From Phycisphaeraceae bacterium (GTDB lineage: Bacteria; Planctomycetota; Phycisphaerae; Phycisphaerales; Phycisphaeraceae): a DNA stretch of 64,000 bases. Position 1 is the first letter of the stretch. The number at the start of each line of letters is the position of its first letter. Both the position numbers and the translations under genes were made by a program. Below are positions 60,290-64,000 of the stretch, in pieces. The notes beneath the pieces are model-generated. The model made no database searches, was not told the DNA's origin, and was given only the letters and a program-made list of their open reading frames with translations. The stretch spans positions 1 to 64,000 of the forward strand of contig JANQFR010000068.1 in the NCBI GenBank assembly GCA_028277745.1, read 5' to 3'.

Positions 60290-60994
60290 ATGGGACAGAA
60301 AACGCATCCATTCGGCTACCGCGTCGGCATCACCGAGGCCCACAAGAGCCGCTGGTACGCCCCCAAGGCGCTGTACGGCGAGCTGCTGGTTGAGGACCAG
60401 AAGATCCGCAACTACTGCGACCAGCGCCTCAACCGCAAGCCGCCCTTCGCGGCCGTCTCCGATATCCACATCGAGCGGACCCGCGAAGAGCTCAAGGTCA
60501 TCATCAAGACCGCCCGCCCCGGCCTGGTGATCGGCCCTAAGGGCAGCGAGATCGACATGCTGACCCAGGACCTGCAGCGCCTCACCGGCCGCAACGTCTC
60601 GATCAACTGCATCGAGATCCATAACCCCGACCTGGACTCGCAGCTGATCGCCGAGTCGATCGCCGAGCAGCTCAAGAAGCGGGCCAGCTTCCGCCGGGTG
60701 ATGAAGATGAAGGCCGAGGCGACAATGACCGCCGGCGCCAAGGGCGTGAAGATCCAGCTCTCGGGCCGGCTGGGCGGTCACGAGATGAGCCGCAGCGAAG
60801 ACATCCGCCTCGGGGCGATCCCCCTGGCGACCCTGCAGGCCAACATTGATTACGGGTTCGCCGAGGCGGACACGACCTACGGCGTCATCGGCGTCAAGGT
60901 GTGGGTCTACAAGGGCCTGTACGAAGAGGTCGCCGAGGGCGAGATCGAATCCCGCGCCGCCGGCGCCCGGCCCCGTGCGAGAGGACGCCGCTGA
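60290..60994 (+). CDS. rpsC: Ribosomal protein S3
   Basis: A 234-residue 30S protein at the mRNA entry site. It starts MGQKTHPFGYRVGI and has the KH-domain motif VIGPKGSEIDML. The C-terminal domain ends YGVIGVKVWVYKG, and a basic tail follows. Downstream lies a 133-base gap filled by the hairpin array. Confidence 0.97.
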   Translation: MGQKTHPFGYRVGITEAHKSRWYAPKALYGELLVEDQKIRNYCDQRLNRKPPFAAVSDIHIERTREELKVIIKTARPGLVIGPKGSEIDMLTQDLQRLTGRNVSINCIEIHNPDLDSQLIAESIAEQLKKRASFRRVMKMKAEATMTAGAKGVKIQLSGRLGGHEMSRSEDIRLGAIPLATLQANIDYGFAEADTTYGVIGVKVWVYKGLYEEVAEGEIESRAAGARPRARGRR

Positions 60995-61002
60995 CCCTGA
61001 GA

Positions 61003-61115
61003 TATAAAGCCGCGGATGTTATCCGCGGCCCCGAACCGCGGACAACGCCGCGGCCGCGAAAACCGCGGATAACCCCGCGGACCCGAAAACCGCGGATGAC
61101 ATCCGCGGCTTTATA
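61003..61115. repeat. Family D: array of four hairpin units between rpsC and rplP
   Basis: Four hairpins built on CCGCGG...CCGCGG lie at 61010-61028, 61036-61053, 61063-61080 and 61090-61108, a period of 26-27 bases. The array is closed by a perfect outer pair TATAAAG (61003-61009) and CTTTATA (61109-61115). The first and last 26 bases are inverted copies with one mismatch. It ends 12 bases before rplP. Confidence 0.9.
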
Positions 61116-61127
61116 GAGAGAAACGTC

Positions 61128-61544
61128 ATGCCCCTGATGCCCAAACGAGTCAAGTTCCGCAAGCAGCAACGCGGGAACATCAAAGGCAACGCCCAGCGCG
61201 GCAACTACGTCGCATTCGGCGAGTACGGCCTGCAGCTGCTCGAGGGCGGCTGGCTCACCGCCCGCCAGATCGAGGCCGGCCGTGTCGCCGCCCGGCAGTA
61301 CGTGTCCCGCGAGGGCAAGCTGTTCGTCCGCGTGTTCCCGGACAAGCCGATCAGCAAGAAGCCGCTGGAGACGCGGATGGGCAAGGGCAAGGCCGAGCCA
61401 GAGTACTGGGTCGCCCGGGTCAAGCCCGGCACGGTCGTGTACGAGCTGACCGGCGTGCCCAAGGACCTGGCCCGCCAGGCGTTCACCCGCGTGGCGCACA
61501 AGATGCCGTTCCGCTGCCGCTTCGTGGAGCGCCGCCACGCATAA
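61128..61544 (+). CDS. rplP: Ribosomal protein L16
   Basis: A 138-residue 50S protein near the A-site. It starts MLMPKR-like as MPLMPKRVKFRKQQRG, with RQYVSREGKLFVRVFPDKP and RMGKGKAEPEYWVARVKPG. The GAGAGAAA before the ATG directly follows the family D array, so ribosome loading may be affected by it. Confidence 0.97.
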   Translation: MPLMPKRVKFRKQQRGNIKGNAQRGNYVAFGEYGLQLLEGGWLTARQIEAGRVAARQYVSREGKLFVRVFPDKPISKKPLETRMGKGKAEPEYWVARVKPGTVVYELTGVPKDLARQAFTRVAHKMPFRCRFVERRHA

Positions 61545-61560
61545 ATCATGAGCTAACGCC

Positions 61561-61576
61561 GCGGCCCGTCGGCCGC
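61561..61576. repeat. GC hairpin in the rplP-rpmC gap
   Basis: GCGGCC-CGTC-GGCCGC follows GAGCTAACGCC, 17 bases before rpmC. Confidence 0.5.
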
Positions 61577-61592
61577 AACAGGGAACCGTCCC

Positions 61593-61811
61593 ATGCCGAT
61601 CAAGAAAACCGAACTCCACAAGATGAGCGACGCGGAGCTGACCGAAGAGGTCGAGCGTCAGCGCAAGCGTCACTTCGAGCTGCGTTGCCAGTCGGTCACG
61701 GAGAAGCTCGAAAACCCCCGCGAGCTGAGCAACATCCGCCGCGATGTCGCCCGCATGCTCACCGAGCAGCGCAGCCGCCAGATCAAGCAGGAGCAGGCCG
61801 CCAATGTCTGA
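61593..61811 (+). CDS. rpmC: Ribosomal protein L29
   Basis: A 72-residue helical 50S protein at the tunnel exit. It has LHKMSDAELTEEVERQRK, and NIRRDVARMLTEQRSR matches the family core. Its end overlaps rpsQ by 8 bases. Confidence 0.93.
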   Translation: MPIKKTELHKMSDAELTEEVERQRKRHFELRCQSVTEKLENPRELSNIRRDVARMLTEQRSRQIKQEQAANV

Positions 61812-62091
61812 AACCGCCGCCCCCACCCCGCGCCGCCTCACCGGTATGAAGATCGGCCTCGTCGTCAGCGACAAGCGCGACAAGACCCGCACCGTCGAGG
61901 TCGACTACAAGGTGAAGCACCCCAAGTACGGCAAGTACCTTAAGCGCCAGCTCAAGTTCCAGGTCCACGACCAGGACAACGCCAGCAAGGCGGGCGACCG
62001 CGTCGAGATCGCGTCCTGCCGGCCGATCAGCAAGACCAAGTCCTGGCGGCTGGTCCGCGTGGTGGAGGAAGGCATCCGGTCCGAACACTGA
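61804..62091 (+). CDS. rpsQ: Ribosomal protein S17
   Basis: A 95-residue 30S OB-fold protein with GLVVSDKRDKTRTVEVDYK, HPKYGKYLKRQLKF and GDRVEIASCRPISKTKSW. The ATG at 61804 lies inside the end of rpmC. Confidence 0.96.
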   Translation: MSETAAPTPRRLTGMKIGLVVSDKRDKTRTVEVDYKVKHPKYGKYLKRQLKFQVHDQDNASKAGDRVEIASCRPISKTKSWRLVRVVEEGIRSEH

Positions 62092-62099
62092 CCCTTAAC

Positions 62100-62120
62100 G
62101 CCGTGGGCGGCTCCCGCGGC
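62100..62120. repeat. GC hairpin in the rpsQ-rplN gap
   Basis: GCCGTGGG-CGGCT-CCCGCGGC (one G-T pair) follows CCCTTAAC, again matching the gap hairpin pattern of this operon. Confidence 0.5.
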
Positions 62121-62134
62121 CTGGAATCCCAGCC

Positions 62135-62521
62135 ATGATCCAACAAGAATCACGAGTCGACGTAGCGGACAACAGCGGCGCCAAGGTGGCGTACGTCATC
62201 CGTGTGCTCGGCGCCAAGACCGCCCGGGGCAAGTCCACCCGGCCGTCCGCCTCGGTGGGCGACCGGGTCGTGTGCTCGGTCAAGAAGGCGCTGCCCGGGT
62301 CGGACATGAAGTCCGGCACGATCGTCAAGGCCGTGGTCGTGCGGACCAACTACCCGGTCCGCCGCCCCGACGGCAGCTACGTCCGCTTCGACAAGAACGC
62401 GGTCGTGCTCATCGACGACGACGGCAACCCGCGCGGCACCCGCATCTTCGGCGCCGTCGCCCGCGAGCTGCGTGAGAAGAACTACATGAAGATCGTCTCC
62501 CTCGCGTCGGAGGTCGTGTAA
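62135..62521 (+). CDS. rplN: Ribosomal protein L14
   Basis: A 128-residue 50S protein that contacts the small subunit. It begins [17 protein letters not shown], and [21 protein letters not shown] is its conserved end. An internal segment [20 protein letters not shown] matches well. It is a few residues longer than the usual 122. The gap to rplX contains a CTGGCCCCTGGCCACTGGCC repeat. Confidence 0.96.
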   Translation: MIQQESRVDVADNSGAKVAYVIRVLGAKTARGKSTRPSASVGDRVVCSVKKALPGSDMKSGTIVKAVVVRTNYPVRRPDGSYVRFDKNAVVLIDDDGNPRGTRIFGAVARELREKNYMKIVSLASEVV

Positions 62522-62566
62522 ACCGACACACACTGGCCCCTGGCCACTGGCCCCTGAGACAAAACC

Positions 62567-62902
62567 ATGCCAAGACACATTCGTAAGGGCGACAACGTGA
62601 TCGTGACCGCCGGCTCCGACAAGGGCCGGCAGGGCAAGGTACTCCGCGTGATCCCCGACAAGGACCAGGTCGTGATCGAGGGCGTCAACGTCCACAAGCG
62701 TCACGTCCGGCCGTCGCAGCAGAACCAGCAGGGCGGCGTGGTCGAGCGCGAGCTGCCGATGCACATCAGCAACGTCTCGCCTGTCGACAAGAACGGCAAG
62801 CCCACCCGCGTCCGCTTTGTCCGCAAGGACGACGGCTCCAAGACCCGCATCGCCGCGACCACCGGCGAGCAGCTCGGCCCCGAACTCAAGAAGGCCCGTT
62901 AA
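62567..62902 (+). CDS. rplX: Ribosomal protein L24
   Basis: A 111-residue 50S assembly protein. The KOW motif GDNVIVTAGSDKGRQGKVLR is at the N-terminus, and VEGVNVHKRHVRPS-like sequence follows. Length is in the normal range. Confidence 0.96.
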   Translation: MPRHIRKGDNVIVTAGSDKGRQGKVLRVIPDKDQVVIEGVNVHKRHVRPSQQNQQGGVVERELPMHISNVSPVDKNGKPTRVRFVRKDDGSKTRIAATTGEQLGPELKKAR

Positions 62903-62917
62903 CCCGAGGCAACCGCC

Positions 62918-63493
62918 ATGACCCCACGCCTGAAACAGAAATACAGCGACGAGGTCGCCCCCAAGCTCGCCAGCGAGTTCAGCGTCAAGAACCGCCTCGC
63001 GCTGCCGAAGCTGGAGAAGGTGATCCTCACCGTCGGCCTCGGCGACCAACTCGAGGGCACCAAGATCAACCCCCGCGCCAAGGAGCAGGTCATCCAGGAC
63101 CTGAGCCTGATCACCGGCCAACGCCCGATCATGAAGCGGGCCAAGAAGTCGGTCGCCAACTTCAAGCTCCGCGCCGGCTACGAGGTCGGGGCCATGGTCA
63201 CCCTCCGCGGCGACCGGATGTGGGAGTTTCTCGACCGCCTGATCAACCTCGCCATCCCCCGGATCAAGGACTTCCGCGGCCTCAACGACAAGTCCTTCGA
63301 CGGCCGGGGCAACTACGCCTTCGGCGTGAACGAGCAGGGCATCTTCCCCGAGATCGACATGGCCAACGCCCAGTTCACCCACGGGATGAACATCAACCTC
63401 GTGTTTAGAAACTCCAACAACGAAATGTCGCGCGTCGCGCTCAAAGAGCTCGGTGTGCCGTTCCGCAAGCCCGAAGACGCCAAACGCAACTAA
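62918..63493 (+). CDS. rplE: Ribosomal protein L5
   Basis: A 191-residue 50S protein that binds 5S rRNA and the P-site tRNA loop. It has [35 protein letters not shown] and [18 protein letters not shown]. It starts 15 bases after rplX. Confidence 0.97.
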   Translation: MTPRLKQKYSDEVAPKLASEFSVKNRLALPKLEKVILTVGLGDQLEGTKINPRAKEQVIQDLSLITGQRPIMKRAKKSVANFKLRAGYEVGAMVTLRGDRMWEFLDRLINLAIPRIKDFRGLNDKSFDGRGNYAFGVNEQGIFPEIDMANAQFTHGMNINLVFRNSNNEMSRVALKELGVPFRKPEDAKRN

Positions 63494-63506
63494 GCGAGAA
63501 CCTCCC

Positions 63507-63776
63507 ATGGCTTCCAAGTCCACCGTGACGCGCAACGAGAACATCAGCAAGACGGTCGCCAAGTACGCCGATCTGCGGCACAAGCTCAAGGCCGAGGGCG
63601 ACTACGCCGCCCTCCAGCGGCTGCCCCGCAACGCCAGCCCGACCCGTGTCCGCAGCCTCTGCGCCCTGACCGGCCGCAGCCGCGGCGTGTACCGCAAGTT
63701 CAAGATCAGCCGCATCAAGCTCCGCGAGTTGGCGCTGGAAGGCAAGATCCCCGGCATGCGAAAGGCGTCCTGGTAA
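63507..63776 (+). CDS. rpsN: Ribosomal protein S14 (zinc-free form)
   Basis: An 89-residue 30S protein. [20 protein letters not shown] and [16 protein letters not shown] are conserved. The CxxC...CxxC zinc ribbon is absent, so it is the C-minus form, and length fits that class. The ATG at 63507 follows ACCTCCC. Confidence 0.95.
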   Translation: MASKSTVTRNENISKTVAKYADLRHKLKAEGDYAALQRLPRNASPTRVRSLCALTGRSRGVYRKFKISRIKLRELALEGKIPGMRKASW

Positions 63777-63788
63777 CTCCGCACCCCA

Positions 63789-63816
63789 TTAGCCCCGGGC
63801 TCGGCCCGGGGGCCAA
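63789..63816. repeat. Family C half-element, copy 3 (inside the ribosomal operon)
   Basis: A single hairpin TTAGCCCCGGGC-TCG-GCCCGGGGGCCAA, matching one half of the element at 19131. It fills the rpsN-rpsH gap and ends 9 bases before rpsH. Confidence 0.8.
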
Positions 63817-63825
63817 GAGAGAACT

Positions 63826-64000
63826 ATGGCACTATCCGACCCCATCGCCGACATGCTGACCCGGATCCGCAACGCCTCGCGCAACGGCGCGAAGAGCGTC
63901 GACATCCGCAACAGCAAGGTGTGCTCCGGCATCGCCAGGGCCCTGCAGGACGAAGGCTACGTCGAGGGCTTCAACGTCATCGACGACGGCCGGCAGGGCA
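63826..64000 (+). CDS. rpsH: Ribosomal protein S8 (partial, runs off the window)
   Basis: The first 58 codons of S8, a 30S protein that in some bacteria represses the spc operon. MALSDPIADMLTRIRNASRN is the classic start, followed by a variable strand and SGIARALQDEGYVEGF. The reading frame is open to base 64000. GAGAGAA precedes the ATG. Confidence 0.95.
   Translation, partial: MALSDPIADMLTRIRNASRNGAKSVDIRNSKVCSGIARALQDEGYVEGFNVIDDGRQG

Noticed and set aside
61003-61115. The four-unit array as a CRISPR
   Set aside because: The units are palindromic hairpins with 7-10 base intervals and no unique 30-base spacers, and no cas genes are near.

Overview
This 64 kb window is very GC-rich and gene-dense. 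I infer a member of the Planctomycetota, most likely a Phycisphaerae-type lineage. The reasons are the two sulfatases, the fused MetX-MetW, the large YyaL-type protein, the many PilZ/Ser-Thr-kinase/GAF-receiver type regulators, and an elongation factor G gene that sits apart from any str operon. The lineage is inferred from gene content; no rRNA or tRNA gene is present to test it.

Layout. 1-0.8 kb: tail of a RskA-like anti-sigma factor. 0.8-6.6 kb: fusA (minus strand), then divergent metY and a metX-metW fusion for homocysteine synthesis. 6.6-12.1 kb: a HAD phosphatase, a membrane-anchored coiled-coil protein and a compact pstSCAB phosphate transporter with an ArsR-type regulator instead of phoU. 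12.1-21.3 kb: a YyaL/thioredoxin-domain protein with a DsbD-like tail, tatD, PilZ, a soluble CapD/PglF-type dehydratase, an aldehyde dehydrogenase, a CDF-like membrane protein, a solute-binding lipoprotein and YbaB. 21.4-23.8 kb: IclR, amidohydrolase and Rieske genes as one unit. 23.9-28.1 kb: a methyltransferase, a Tat/lipoprotein Rieske protein, a GT4-type glycosyltransferase and a SpoU-family rRNA methyltransferase. 28.1-32.4 kb: sulfatase, TIM-barrel isomerase and Gfo/Idh oxidoreductase, probably sugar catabolism, with a transposase/REP cassette lodged between the last two. 32.5-39.1 kb: AraC regulator and a six-gene efflux operon (Cys-rich exported protein, HlyD-like adaptor, ATPase, two FtsX-type permeases, OB-like lipoprotein). 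39.2-41.8 kb: divergent TetR/OsmC and cysK. 42-50.3 kb: an exported OB-fold protein, Hsp20, argC, nth, a class II aldolase-like protein, moaE, a second sulfatase, transaldolase and an anchored thioredoxin. 50.3-56.3 kb: Ser/Thr kinase, polyprenyl synthetase, a kinase-less PAS-GAF-receiver protein, rsmB and a DUF151 nuclease. 56.4-64 kb: the S10/spc ribosomal protein operon from rpsJ into rpsH, which runs off the edge.

The most striking layer is the intergenic one. At least four families of GC-rich palindromic elements recur. Family A (TAGCC...GGCTA, two inner hairpins) has five copies, four of them at convergent gene ends. Family B (32-bp arms in inverted pairs) has three copies, and two of these flank a REP-associated tyrosine transposase (RAYT)-like gene whose last codons are encoded by the repeat. 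Family C (TTAGCCCCGGG...) has three copies, two inside the ribosomal operon. Family D is a four-unit, 26-27 bp-period hairpin array between rpsC and rplP. This looks like a REPIN/RAYT landscape that has also entered an essential ribosomal operon.

Other points of note are an intrinsic terminator abutting the metXW start codon, a possible structured metY leader, and a sensor-like protein that keeps a receiver but has lost both the phospho-His and the ATPase domain.
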